Source of the DNA: Dyadobacter sp. CY312
GTDB taxonomy: Bacteria; Bacteroidota; Bacteroidia; Cytophagales; Spirosomataceae
Assembly: GCF_021390535.1 (NCBI RefSeq)
Contig: NZ_JAJUXG010000005.1
Coordinates: 248,001 to 312,000, forward strand
Reading direction: 5' to 3'
Length of the DNA: 64,000 nt
This document shows, piece by piece, positions 36,175 to 44,589 of the stretch (position 1 is its first letter; each line of letters starts with the position of its first letter). Made by a program: the position numbers and the translations under genes. Below the pieces are notes generated by a model, which saw only the letters and a program-made list of their open reading frames with translations, was not told the origin of the DNA and searched no databases.

Positions 36175-37193
36175 GTTTTGAAAATGGCCGGATCTAAATG
36201 TCTTTCGCTACTTCTTCTGATTCGGTTGGTCAATTTGACTGCAATAGTTCATCATTGGAATGCCAGAGTTTGCATTTTACTTTGGCTACAAAATCAAGTT
36301 GGTTGAGCAACTAATTTTGGAATGGACATTACCTAACCGTTTAATAAGTTTTTTAAGTTGTTGTCAATTACTTCTACATTTATAATTATATTTCTATTGT
36401 CTGCAATTTCTTGTGATTCTCCCAACTGATTTGGTTGCCTCTGATTATTAATCATTTATTCTTAGCAGATAAGATTGTGTTTTAGATGTCCTGACAGGCT
36501 TTTTTTGAATTCTGCCTCAGAAACTAGTCATTAATGATACTGATTCAAATTAGTTTTTGTGGCGTTGAAGAAAAAGTTTGTTGCCGTCCGGACATGTTTG
36601 TGTCCAATTATATGTTTTTAATCATAGAATTATTTTTGAATAAGGTTCAAAAAATTTTTATTGAAAGTTTAATTTGTTATTTTTGAACGGTAGTTGACGG
36701 AAGTTGCTTGTCGCATTAGTTAATTTTAAACCAAAACTTATTGTAAAACTATACATCAAACACATCTTTTCAGTTTCGCATTTAATACGCTGTAAACTGT
36801 TTCACTATCTATATATCGCACTTTAAGATTGCATTACGCTGTACGCTACGTATATCGTAATGAGTTAGTGTATTTTATGTTCGTGTCGCAACGCTTTTTG
36901 GGTTTAAAGTTGCTGACATGTTTTTGAAGCAAATTCTGAGTAACGGCAATATGTATCACCACTCGATTGGTGAGATATTGCTCTGTACTGATTCTTAACT
37001 AACGATTATTTAACTCTCAATTAATGTTCACTTTAACGTTTATCCTATGAAAGATTCAATTAAATGTCATCACAAACCAGCCAGGTTATTTTGCCTTATC
37101 AATATGCCAGGAGTACGCTAGATTACGGTGAGTCGTTTCGCGCACATTCTTTTTAATCAATTTTGAATTATGTTACACATAATATATGACCCT
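36175..37193. other. Long AT-rich intergenic region upstream of the secreted protein
   Basis: About 1 kb with no credible ORF; the longest start-initiated frame near the end (37047-37121, 24 codons) looks accidental. Base composition is far more AT-rich than the flanks. Short palindromic pieces occur around 36790-36870 (repeats of ATATATCG, ACGCTGTACGCTACG). It must contain the promoter of the type IX-secreted protein gene and perhaps a long leader or an unannotated RNA. Confidence 0.4.
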
Positions 37194-39371
37194 ATGAAAA
37201 CTTTTATTTTTTTAAGATCTTGCACTTTTACAAAGGTTAAAGCCATACTACTGGTAGCATTTTTGTTGGCTACTTATTCGTTTAGTGCCTCTGCACAATA
37301 TTTTCAACGGGTTTATGCTACTTCCGCGCCATCAGGTGACGTAGATCATTCGGCTTTTGTAGCCGATGTTACTGATAGGACAAATGCGTTAGCTACCACT
37401 GGCGTGGAGGATTATTCCACCCTTAGTGTTGATATTGGGATTTTGAATTTATTTAGCGCTTCTCAGAATATTAGATTTGCAGCAGGCGATGTTCCAGCCG
37501 CTGGTACTCCGGTAACCTTAAAGATAGAATCGGGGGAAAGTATACTGGGTGTATTGAACCAAATCGAAGTAGCTGCAACCAATAATGGTAATGTAGTGGG
37601 TGAGGTTATTACTGGGGCTAATCTTCTGGGTTTATTAGGTGGTGGAGTTCTTTCGGGAGGTACCAATGTTTATGAGGTAACTTTCATTCCAAAAAATTCT
37701 GGTGGTACAGCTGTGGCATATAACGGTGTGCGGCTAAAGCTAAATTCCACCTTGGCTCTTGGACTCTCTGCAAAATTCTACCACGCCTACTATTTAAAAC
37801 CGGTAACTACACCAGTAAATTGTGATTCGCCAGTTGATGTCCTATACGGTGTTAATGGATCAATTGCAAGTTTAGCTGCGGGAGTAACCAATCCATACGC
37901 TTTACTTACAGGTGCTACTCCGCGAACCCAAATTAATACAGGTGTTACCGCAGGCGGAAGTATCTCCGAAACTGTATTGTTCTCAGGTGCTGGCGCAGGC
38001 GACGTTGAGGTTACACTTTCCATTCCTCCCACTGTTGTTTCTGTTGGGCTACTTGATGGTTTTGTTATCAATGCATTAAATAATACAACAAATGTAGGTA
38101 GTCGTGGGGTTGGAAGTCTATTGAGTTTGGATTTACTTGGTTTATTTCAGAACGGAGATCCTGTTACTGTTCGGTTTCCTACAACAGGGGCATTTGACAG
38201 AGTCAGTATTTCGACAGTTGGAGTATTGAGCGCGCTCAGCAATTTAAAAATTCATAGTGTTAAGAGAATTTTGCCTGTACCGGTGGTGACTACCGGCACC
38301 GGCGATTTGATTTATACCGGGAAAATGGCAACACTTAGTGCTACTTCTCTTAACGCAACTGATGTAATTACGTGGTACAATAGTGACAATGCAAGCATTG
38401 GAACAGGTTCTCCATTGAATGTATCTCCGACTGTGACATCTACTTATAGTGTAGAATCTAACTTGCCAGGCTGCACAGCTAAGTCAGGGAGAGCAACTTC
38501 AGTTGTTACGGTTTTACCATTGCCTGTGCAAAACACACTGCCTGGTGGTACCAAAGGGGGTGCGTATACAGAAACTTATGTGGCTACCAACCCCACAGCA
38601 GGTCGTGCTTTAAATTTTGTTTCTCCTACACTTACAAGTCAGACTGGGTTGACACTAAATCTGACCACCGGTTTAATTAGTGGAATTCCAACAGAGGAGG
38701 GGACGTTTAATTTCAATGTAACGATTTCTGACGTTGGACCAGCTGCGAGTGGTGGTGCCAGAATTGCTGACATTGGTACAACACCAGCTTTGGGAGATGT
38801 CGTAACCTATTCTTATACCGTTACAGTTACAGGTTCCCTTCCCGTAAAATTAACTAGCTTTACAGCTAAAAAAGAAGGACAGATTGCACAATTGAACTGG
38901 GCAACCACCGAGGAAGTGAACAGTGAAAGTTTCGATGTGGAAAGAAGCAATAGCAGCAAGCAGTGGGTTAAAATCGGTAACGTTAAAACAAATGGAGAAA
39001 GCACTTCTTTAAACCGTTACTATTTCAATGATCAAAACCCGGTTGACGGAGAAAACCTTTATCGTTTGAAAATGATCGACAAGGACGGTACTTTCGCTTA
39101 CAGCGGAATCCAGAGCGTTACATTCAATAAAGAAACGATTAGCGTATATCCAAACCCTGTTGCTAACTCTGAAACACTTTCTATTCAGTTTAAAGATTGG
39201 AACAACGTGAAAACGGTTAAGGTTATCAATGCTATCGGAAAGGTTGTTTTTGAGTCTGCCGGAGCAATCATTCCTGCCATAGCTACAAATCAACTGACTG
39301 CGGGTATTTATGTAGTACAAATCACCCGTAAAGATGGTCAGGTTGTAAACAGCAAGTTTGTGAAACTGTAA
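37194..39371 (+). CDS. Large secreted protein with type IX secretion C-terminal sorting domain
   Basis: Start set at 37194 (MKTFIFLRSCTFTKVKA); the frame is open to 37170. About 725 residues. The signal peptide ends near SFSASAQYF. Residues about 40-390 contain two similar all-beta segments rich in Gly, Thr and Val. A putative Ig-like/cadherin-type segment follows (TGLTLNLTTGLISGIPTEEGTFNFNV), then the Bacteroidota linker PVKLTSFTAKKEGQIAQLNW and a final sorting domain (SVYPNPVANSETLSI to QVVNSKFVKL). The sorting domain sends the protein through the outer membrane by the type IX system. Its role may be adhesion or cell-surface structure; I do not recognise the N-terminal part. Confidence 0.85.
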   Translation: MKTFIFLRSCTFTKVKAILLVAFLLATYSFSASAQYFQRVYATSAPSGDVDHSAFVADVTDRTNALATTGVEDYSTLSVDIGILNLFSASQNIRFAAGDVPAAGTPVTLKIESGESILGVLNQIEVAATNNGNVVGEVITGANLLGLLGGGVLSGGTNVYEVTFIPKNSGGTAVAYNGVRLKLNSTLALGLSAKFYHAYYLKPVTTPVNCDSPVDVLYGVNGSIASLAAGVTNPYALLTGATPRTQINTGVTAGGSISETVLFSGAGAGDVEVTLSIPPTVVSVGLLDGFVINALNNTTNVGSRGVGSLLSLDLLGLFQNGDPVTVRFPTTGAFDRVSISTVGVLSALSNLKIHSVKRILPVPVVTTGTGDLIYTGKMATLSATSLNATDVITWYNSDNASIGTGSPLNVSPTVTSTYSVESNLPGCTAKSGRATSVVTVLPLPVQNTLPGGTKGGAYTETYVATNPTAGRALNFVSPTLTSQTGLTLNLTTGLISGIPTEEGTFNFNVTISDVGPAASGGARIADIGTTPALGDVVTYSYTVTVTGSLPVKLTSFTAKKEGQIAQLNWATTEEVNSESFDVERSNSSKQWVKIGNVKTNGESTSLNRYYFNDQNPVDGENLYRLKMIDKDGTFAYSGIQSVTFNKETISVYPNPVANSETLSIQFKDWNNVKTVKVINAIGKVVFESAGAIIPAIATNQLTAGIYVVQITRKDGQVVNSKFVKL

Positions 39372-39395
39372 TTCCCAGGATTAATATTTAATGAA

Positions 39396-39433
39396 TAAAA
39401 AGCCGTCGGATGTACTATTCCGGCGGCTTTTTT
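39396..39433 (+). terminator. Rho-independent terminator
   Basis: AAAAAGCCGTCGGA pairs with TCCGGCGGCTTTTTT (one G-T pair) around an 8-base loop, about 25 bases after the secreted-protein gene. Confidence 0.88.
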
Positions 39434-39526
39434 GTTAACAACCTTATCTTCTTGTAATAAATATCTGTGCTGGAACGATTATTTAAGCCTTGTAGTAACT
39501 GTCATTTGTCTAACATAAACTCCTTG

Positions 39527-39712
39527 ATGATGATCCAGTTCCTGATAAACATAGCTTCTTACTGGCCGTACATGGCTTTCGTAATTCTTCTGCTTTCGCT
39601 TGCCTGGGGCAACTGGCTCATTGGGCGGCTCACCGGCGGGCAGCCTTTAAAACAATTCCTGTCCCGTTCACGTGGTTTTAGTAATCAAAAAGAAAGGCGG
39701 CTCACTTTTTAA
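39527..39712 (+). CDS. Small single-pass membrane protein
   Basis: About 61 residues from MMIQFLINIASYWPYM; the open frame extends to 39467. One hydrophobic helix (YMAFVILLLSLAWGNWLIG) is followed by a basic tail with many Arg and Lys (LSRSRGFSNQKERRL). Typical of a small inner-membrane protein with a cytoplasmic C-terminus. No family recognised. It sits alone between a terminator and the convergent AraC gene. Confidence 0.45.
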   Translation: MMIQFLINIASYWPYMAFVILLLSLAWGNWLIGRLTGGQPLKQFLSRSRGFSNQKERRLTF

Positions 39713-39775
39713 ATTTCAGGATTATCTGCATCTGCGAATGATTGATAACACTGTCCATCGCGATGCGATTCAGGA

Positions 39776-40651
39776 TTATACAATGCTATTATTGGTCTTG
39801 TAGCGGGATGGGGTCTGCCCCGCAATGTTTTTGAATATTCTTGAAAAGTAGGACAAACTTTCAAAACCGGTATCTGCTGCGATTTCAGAAAGTGGCAGCT
39901 CTGTGGTTAGTATCAGGTATTGTGCCCTTTCAACTCTCTTTTTTTGGATGTAGGCGAGCGGTCTTTCCGCAGTATAACGCGTGAAAACCCTTGAAAAGTA
40001 ATTCGGGTTTTGACTTGCGCGTTCCGCCAGATGCTCCACTGTGATGTTGGTATGCAGATGCGTTTGTATATAATTGATTGCATCCAGTACTTTCGAAGGT
40101 ATTTTTTTGTTTTCTGCCAATTTAAAATTTTCGGCGCGTAAAAATCTGGCGATGAGTTGAAAAATCAGCCCGTGAGTTTCTATATAATCTGCCAACGAAA
40201 TCAAATCGTTACGTTGCTGAAAACCTGCGAGTGTAGATTGTCTTTCGTATTCCCTCGGGTTATCGATTCCTTTTAACCCGCGTCCGGGATTAAGTTGTAT
40301 AATCCTCCTGAACTTGGCAATGTCCTCCTCAGTAGATGCGATTTTGTGAATTTTTCTGTTGGCGGCAAAAAGCGAATTGCCGTCTGCGCTTTCTTCCAGA
40401 ACATGAATGTAAAACTGGCTCAGGTGGTGAGGACAATGATGATTACAGAGTGTAAAACTGGGAACGAGATACAAAAACCCCTTTTCCAGAATCAGGTCAT
40501 TATCCTTGTCACCCAGTGAGCCCAAGCCATCGTCGATCAGGTAAATCCGATAAAATGGGCTGATTACATTGCGGTAATTCCACGTTTTGTTCAACCTTAC
40601 GTAATCCGCGTTCAATAACGAAAAAGTAGATTTAAAGTCATTGTTATTCAT
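39776..40651 (-). CDS. AraC-family transcriptional regulator (probable regulator of the fucose operon)
   Basis: Start set at 40651 (MNNNDFKSTFSLLNADYVRLN), giving 291 residues; the open frame runs on to 40900, but that part overlaps the divergent gene and does not look like protein. The N-terminal half has an AraC-ligand-like pattern (YRIYLIDDGLGSL, GFLYLVPSFTLCNHHCPHHL). The C-terminal double helix-turn-helix is clear: ITVEHLAERASQNPNYFSRV and LSEIAADTGFESLSYFSRIF, ending with the usual AraC close FKNIAGQTPSRYK. It is divergent from the mutarotase-permease-dehydrogenase operon with 177 bases between starts, which suggests local control by a sugar. Confidence 0.9.
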   Translation of the reverse strand: MNNNDFKSTFSLLNADYVRLNKTWNYRNVISPFYRIYLIDDGLGSLGDKDNDLILEKGFLYLVPSFTLCNHHCPHHLSQFYIHVLEESADGNSLFAANRKIHKIASTEEDIAKFRRIIQLNPGRGLKGIDNPREYERQSTLAGFQQRNDLISLADYIETHGLIFQLIARFLRAENFKLAENKKIPSKVLDAINYIQTHLHTNITVEHLAERASQNPNYFSRVFTRYTAERPLAYIQKKRVERAQYLILTTELPLSEIAADTGFESLSYFSRIFKNIAGQTPSRYKTNNSIV

Positions 40652-40757
40652 AATTAACGAATTATACGAACAAATCTGAAACCCAAAAATATTCAAAATA
40701 GTCCGATTTGTTAAAATGAAGTATATTTTTGTACAATAGCTGTAATTTATTAAACTA

Positions 40758-40765
40758 TACTTTTG
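40758..40765 (+). promoter_or_regulatory. Candidate -7 element for the fucose operon
   Basis: TACTTTTG matches TAnnTTTG, 63 bases before the chosen mutarotase ATG at 40829. A second match, TATTTTTG, lies at 40724-40731. Either could serve the operon. Confidence 0.5.
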
Positions 40766-40828
40766 TTGCGTATTCCTCCTGAGACTTTCGGAATAGCAGG
40801 AATGAGTAAAAATAGAACTGAACAAATT

Positions 40829-41164
40829 ATGAAGAAATATTGCCTTGCGGTAGACCTCAAAGACGATCAGGAGTTGATTGCTGAATACGAAAAATGGCAC
40901 AAACCAGAGAACGCCCGTCCGGAGATCATAAAAAGTATCAAAGATGCAGGAATCATCAGGATGGATATATTCCGTACCGGAAACCGGTTGTTCATGATTA
41001 TGGAAACCGAGGATAATTTTGACTTTGCAACGAAGGCTGCAATGGATGCCGGAAACCAGGAAGTACAGGATTGGGAACAGTTTGTATGGAAGTTCCAGCA
41101 GCCACTTCCATGGGCCGCTCCTGGTGAAAAATGGGTGCTCATGGATCAGATTTTCGAGCTTTGA
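40829..41164 (+). CDS. L-rhamnose/L-fucose mutarotase-like protein (RhaM family)
   Basis: Start set at 40829 (MKKYCLAVDLKDD), where RhaM-family proteins begin; another ATG is at 40802. 111 residues. The ferredoxin-like dimeric fold is indicated by YCLAVDLKDDQELIAEYEKW, ARPEIIKSIKDAGIIRMDIF, LFMIMETEDNFDF and the closing KWVLMDQIFEL. The usual His of the family is in EKWHKPENARPE. It interconverts alpha and beta anomers of a 6-deoxysugar. Because FucP and a dehydrogenase pair follow, L-fucose is more likely than L-rhamnose as substrate. Confidence 0.85.
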   Translation: MKKYCLAVDLKDDQELIAEYEKWHKPENARPEIIKSIKDAGIIRMDIFRTGNRLFMIMETEDNFDFATKAAMDAGNQEVQDWEQFVWKFQQPLPWAAPGEKWVLMDQIFEL

Positions 41165-41229
41165 TACCTTATCGTTTCGTTTTGATATCCTATCTTTTTA
41201 ACTGACATTTTATAACCCAATTTAAATTT

Positions 41230-42483
41230 ATGGCTGATCGTAAAACGAGGCTGGCTATTATCCTGATCACATCCCTGTTTTTCCTCTGGGGATTTGCATT
41301 GAATCTGAACCCAATATTAATTCCGCACCTCAAAAAAGCTTGTCAGCTAAGCGATTTTCAGTCTGCACTCATCGATTCTGCATCGTATTTTGCCTATTTT
41401 CTGATCGCACTGCCGGCGGGTTTTTTCATGAAAAGATTTGGCTATAAAGCTGGAATCACGCTGGGTTTGCTGCTTTTTGCCTTTGGTACATTCCTTTTTT
41501 ATCCCGCAGCCGAAATGCGCCATTTTGGCTTTTTTCTGGTTGCACTTTTCATCATTGCCAGTGGGCTTACTTTGCTTGAAACCGCTGCCAATCCATACAT
41601 TACGGTACTGGGAGATGCCGATTCTGCAACGCAGCGCCTCAACTTTGCACAATCATTCAACGGTTTGGCAGCATTCCTTGCGCCTTTAATGGGCGGCACT
41701 TTCATTTTATCAGGCAAGTCTTTTTCGGAAAAGGAATTACAGGCAATGCCAACAGCACAGCTGAACGATTACCTGGATATGGAAGCAGCATCCGTACAAA
41801 TGCCGTTTATCATGATTGGTATCGTGGTATTACTCGTTGCCGCGCTGATCTGGCGCACACAACTGCCCGAAATTAAAGAAGAGGAAGAAGTTGCAGGTGC
41901 AAGTCAGGGTTCTATTTTTGGTGAAAAAAATCTTATTCTGGGTGTAGTCGCACAATTTTTCTACGTTGGTGCACAAGTCTGCATCAGCAGTTTTTTTATC
42001 AGGTTTGCCGATCATGTGGCAGGAATAGAAGAAAAAACAGCAGCCTATTTGCTTTCAGGAGCATTTTTAAGTTTTATGATCGGCCGCTTCATCGGAACCT
42101 ATCTGATGAAATTTATTGCGCCTCCACGATTGCTGGCCATTTATAGTCTGATTAACATTCTGTTACTCGCAGCTGCCATTAGCACCACAGGTATGGTTTC
42201 GGTTTACGCATTGGTAGGTGTTCAGTTTTTTATGTCGATCATGTTTCCTACCATTTTTGCGCTTAGCATCCGTGGATTAGGTGCCAAAACGAAGATCGGG
42301 TCATCCCTGGTGATCATGTCCATCGTAGGAGGTGCCTTTTTCCCATTAATCATGGGGCAGGTATCTGATGTTTCGTCCATCCAGATCGCCTACATTGTGC
42401 CAGCGGTTTGCTTTATTGTGGTTCTTTATTTTGCCATTAAAAACAACTCAATTAAAAGCGTCAAACTAGGCGCTTCGCATTGA
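41230..42483 (+). CDS. fucP: L-fucose:proton symporter-type MFS permease
   Basis: 417 residues and twelve predicted membrane helices. The N-terminus IILITSLFFLWGFALNLNPI is typical of the FucP/GlcP subgroup, which normally has FFLWGF. LLETAANPYITVLGD in the third or fourth helix region and SIMFPTIFALSIRGLG in a later one are strong subgroup phrases. It imports L-fucose (possibly also a related 6-deoxysugar) across the inner membrane with a proton. It is preceded by the mutarotase and followed by SDR and zinc dehydrogenase genes in the same direction. Confidence 0.92.
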   Translation: MADRKTRLAIILITSLFFLWGFALNLNPILIPHLKKACQLSDFQSALIDSASYFAYFLIALPAGFFMKRFGYKAGITLGLLLFAFGTFLFYPAAEMRHFGFFLVALFIIASGLTLLETAANPYITVLGDADSATQRLNFAQSFNGLAAFLAPLMGGTFILSGKSFSEKELQAMPTAQLNDYLDMEAASVQMPFIMIGIVVLLVAALIWRTQLPEIKEEEEVAGASQGSIFGEKNLILGVVAQFFYVGAQVCISSFFIRFADHVAGIEEKTAAYLLSGAFLSFMIGRFIGTYLMKFIAPPRLLAIYSLINILLLAAAISTTGMVSVYALVGVQFFMSIMFPTIFALSIRGLGAKTKIGSSLVIMSIVGGAFFPLIMGQVSDVSSIQIAYIVPAVCFIVVLYFAIKNNSIKSVKLGASH

Positions 42484-42591
42484 TCAGGGCTGAGCTGTTA
42501 TTAGTAAAATGGCTTGTTTAAATTTTCGTTTCGAGACTCAAACTTATAAAGCTAATGGCTAACAGCCAATAACCAATAAAATACAATACAA

Positions 42592-43380
42592 ATGGATTTA
42601 CAACTTAAAGATAAGGTCGTTATAGTAACTGGTGGCGCCAAGGGGATAGGTGAGGGGATTGTATACACGTTAGCAGCGGAAGGCGCGATTCCTGTAATTG
42701 TCGGTCGCAATGCAGCCGACAATCAAAAGGTGGTGGATGATCTCGCAGTAAAAGGGTTCAGGTCGTTTCAGGTAGCGGCGGAACTTACGCTGCCAGAAGC
42801 TTCAAAAAATGCTGTGGACGTGGTTTTAAAGGAATTTGGTCGCATCGACGGACTGGTCAACAACGCAGGTGTTAACGACGGTGTAGGATTGGAAAATGGT
42901 AATTATGAAGACTTTATTGCCTCATTACATAAAAATGTCGTGCATTACTACCTGATGGCGCAGCACGCTTTGCCGGCACTTAAAGAATCGAAAGGTGCCA
43001 TTGTAAATATCAGTTCCAAAACGGCGGAAACCGGTCAGGGCGGAACATCGGCCTATGCAGCTGCCAACGGAGGGCGTAATGCCCTTACCCGTGAATGGGC
43101 GGTGGAATTATTGAAGTACGGAATCCGGGTGAATGCGGTCATTGTGGCCGAATGCTGGACACCGCTATATGAGCGCTGGATAGAAACTTTGCCCAATCCC
43201 AAAGAAAAGCTGGAATCAATTGTTGCCAATATTCCTCTGGAAAACCGGATGACAACTGCCGAAGAGATCGCAAACATGACCGTTTTCCTTTTGTCCAAAC
43301 AGTCAAGCCATACCACTGGTCAGCTTATTTATGTGGATGGCGGTTACGTACATCTCGACAGAGCTCTGGCAAACGGATAG
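42592..43380 (+). CDS. SDR-family oxidoreductase, L-fucose dehydrogenase-like, atypical active site
   Basis: 262 residues. The Rossmann cofactor motif is VTGGAKGIGEGI; the family NNAGV is at about residues 89-94; the catalytic Ser lies in NISSKTAETG; the catalytic Tyr is Tyr155 in TSAYAAANGG. The Lys four residues later, which completes YxxxK, is Asn159 (codon AAC at 43066). GLIYVDGG-type residues (QLIYVDGGYVHLDRAL) form the C-terminal end. In this neighbourhood the likely job is oxidation of L-fucose to L-fuconolactone or of a later intermediate. The Asn substitution raises the question of whether it is active. Confidence 0.88.
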   Translation: MDLQLKDKVVIVTGGAKGIGEGIVYTLAAEGAIPVIVGRNAADNQKVVDDLAVKGFRSFQVAAELTLPEASKNAVDVVLKEFGRIDGLVNNAGVNDGVGLENGNYEDFIASLHKNVVHYYLMAQHALPALKESKGAIVNISSKTAETGQGGTSAYAAANGGRNALTREWAVELLKYGIRVNAVIVAECWTPLYERWIETLPNPKEKLESIVANIPLENRMTTAEEIANMTVFLLSKQSSHTTGQLIYVDGGYVHLDRALANG

Positions 43381-43491
43381 AGCGCAGTATGCTGTTTCAT
43401 TCCAATAAATGTAGCTGTTAAAGTTTCTATCAAATTACAGTCGCTTAGTATGTTAGCTGATCGCTAACAGCTAAAAACCAATAGCTTTCCC

Positions 43492-44508
43492 ATGAATACA
43501 TTAGTTTGCATTACCCCAGGTGAATTTGCTTATCAGGATTCCGAAATTCCTGAACTGCAACCGGGGCATACCATTATTAAAATCAAGAGAATAGGTATCT
43601 GTGGAACCGATCTGCACGCTTTTGAAGGAACCCAGCCCTACTTTAATTATCCACGGATTTTGGGCCATGAGCTGGCGGGGGAGATTGTTGAAACCGATGG
43701 CGCGCCAGGTTTTGCGGTGGGTGAATCGGTTACTTTTATTCCCTATTTCAACTGCGGAGAATGTATTGCTTGCAGAAATGGGAAGCCAAATTGCTGTACC
43801 ACAATTAAAGTTTTTGGAGTGCACATCGACGGTGGGATGTCCGAATATGTGTCTGTTCCTTCTTATTCGTTGATCCATGGAAACGGACTCAGCTTTGACG
43901 AACTTGCTTTGGTGGAGCCGCTGGCTATTGGTGCGCACGGCATCAGAAGGGCGGCAGTTACCAAAGAGGACACGGTGCTGGTTGTAGGAGCAGGGCCGAT
44001 AGGACTTGGCACCATGGAGTTTGCTAGAATTGCAGGAGCAACAGTGATCGCTCTGGATATTAACGATAGCAGACTCCAATTTTGCCGTGAAAAAATCGGC
44101 GTTTCGCACACCATCAATGCTGTTACAGAAAACGTGCAGGAACGATTGGTGGAGCTCACAAACGGAGATATGCCAACGGTCATAGTGGATGCTACGGGAA
44201 ATCTGCGGGCGATCAACACAGCGTTCCAATATCTTGCGCATGGTGGCCGATATGTATTGATAGGACTCCAAAAAGGGGAAATCACTTTCAGTCATCCTGA
44301 ATTTCATAAAAGAGAAGCCACACTAATGAGCAGTCGGAACGCAACCCGCATTGATTTTGAGCACGTAACGGAAAGCATGAAAGCCGGGTTGATCGACCCA
44401 ACTACATACATTACGCACCGTGTTGTTTTTGAGGACGTTAAAAATGAATTTCAGAGCTGGCTTGATCCCGCCAATGGGGTTATTAAGGCGATGGTAGCGT
44501 TGAGTTAA
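43492..44508 (+). CDS. Zinc-dependent alcohol dehydrogenase family protein
   Basis: 338 residues of the medium-chain dehydrogenase fold. Catalytic zinc ligands: Cys in IGICGTDLHAFEG and Glu with His in LGHELAGEI. Structural zinc: four Cys in NCGECIACRNGKPNCC. The NAD(P) site is VVGAGPIGLGTMEFA. It resembles sorbitol/threonine-type dehydrogenases. As the last gene of the fucose-type operon it may oxidise 2-keto-3-deoxy-L-fuconate or another pathway intermediate; the substrate is inferred from context only. It is convergent with the sensor kinase gene downstream. Confidence 0.9.
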   Translation: MNTLVCITPGEFAYQDSEIPELQPGHTIIKIKRIGICGTDLHAFEGTQPYFNYPRILGHELAGEIVETDGAPGFAVGESVTFIPYFNCGECIACRNGKPNCCTTIKVFGVHIDGGMSEYVSVPSYSLIHGNGLSFDELALVEPLAIGAHGIRRAAVTKEDTVLVVGAGPIGLGTMEFARIAGATVIALDINDSRLQFCREKIGVSHTINAVTENVQERLVELTNGDMPTVIVDATGNLRAINTAFQYLAHGGRYVLIGLQKGEITFSHPEFHKREATLMSSRNATRIDFEHVTESMKAGLIDPTTYITHRVVFEDVKNEFQSWLDPANGVIKAMVALS

Positions 44509-44521
44509 TTTTATCTGAGTG

Positions 44522-44563
44522 AAATGTGAGATGTAGAAAGTCAAATGTCCACATCTCACATTT
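44522..44563. terminator. Bidirectional hairpin between convergent genes
   Basis: AAATGTGAGATGT pairs with ACATCTCACATTT around a 16-base loop, between the zinc dehydrogenase and the sensor kinase. There is no strong T run, so it may equally be a repeat; the same words occur near 3789 and 6709. Confidence 0.5.
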
Positions 44564-44589
44564 CAACTTGAAACAAAATTTCCTTTTAT

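Noticed and set aside
37047..37121. 24-codon ORF before the secreted protein
   Set aside because: Short, no helix or signal features, in AT-rich DNA where such frames arise by chance.
40652..40900. Upstream extension of the AraC reading frame at 39776
   Set aside because: The extra 83 codons overlap the promoter and start of the divergent mutarotase gene and translate to a low-complexity sequence unlike any AraC N-terminus; MNNNDF at 40651 is a better start.
43501..44307. 268-codon antisense frame in the zinc dehydrogenase
   Set aside because: Opposite strand of a gene with all zinc and NAD motifs; no support of its own.
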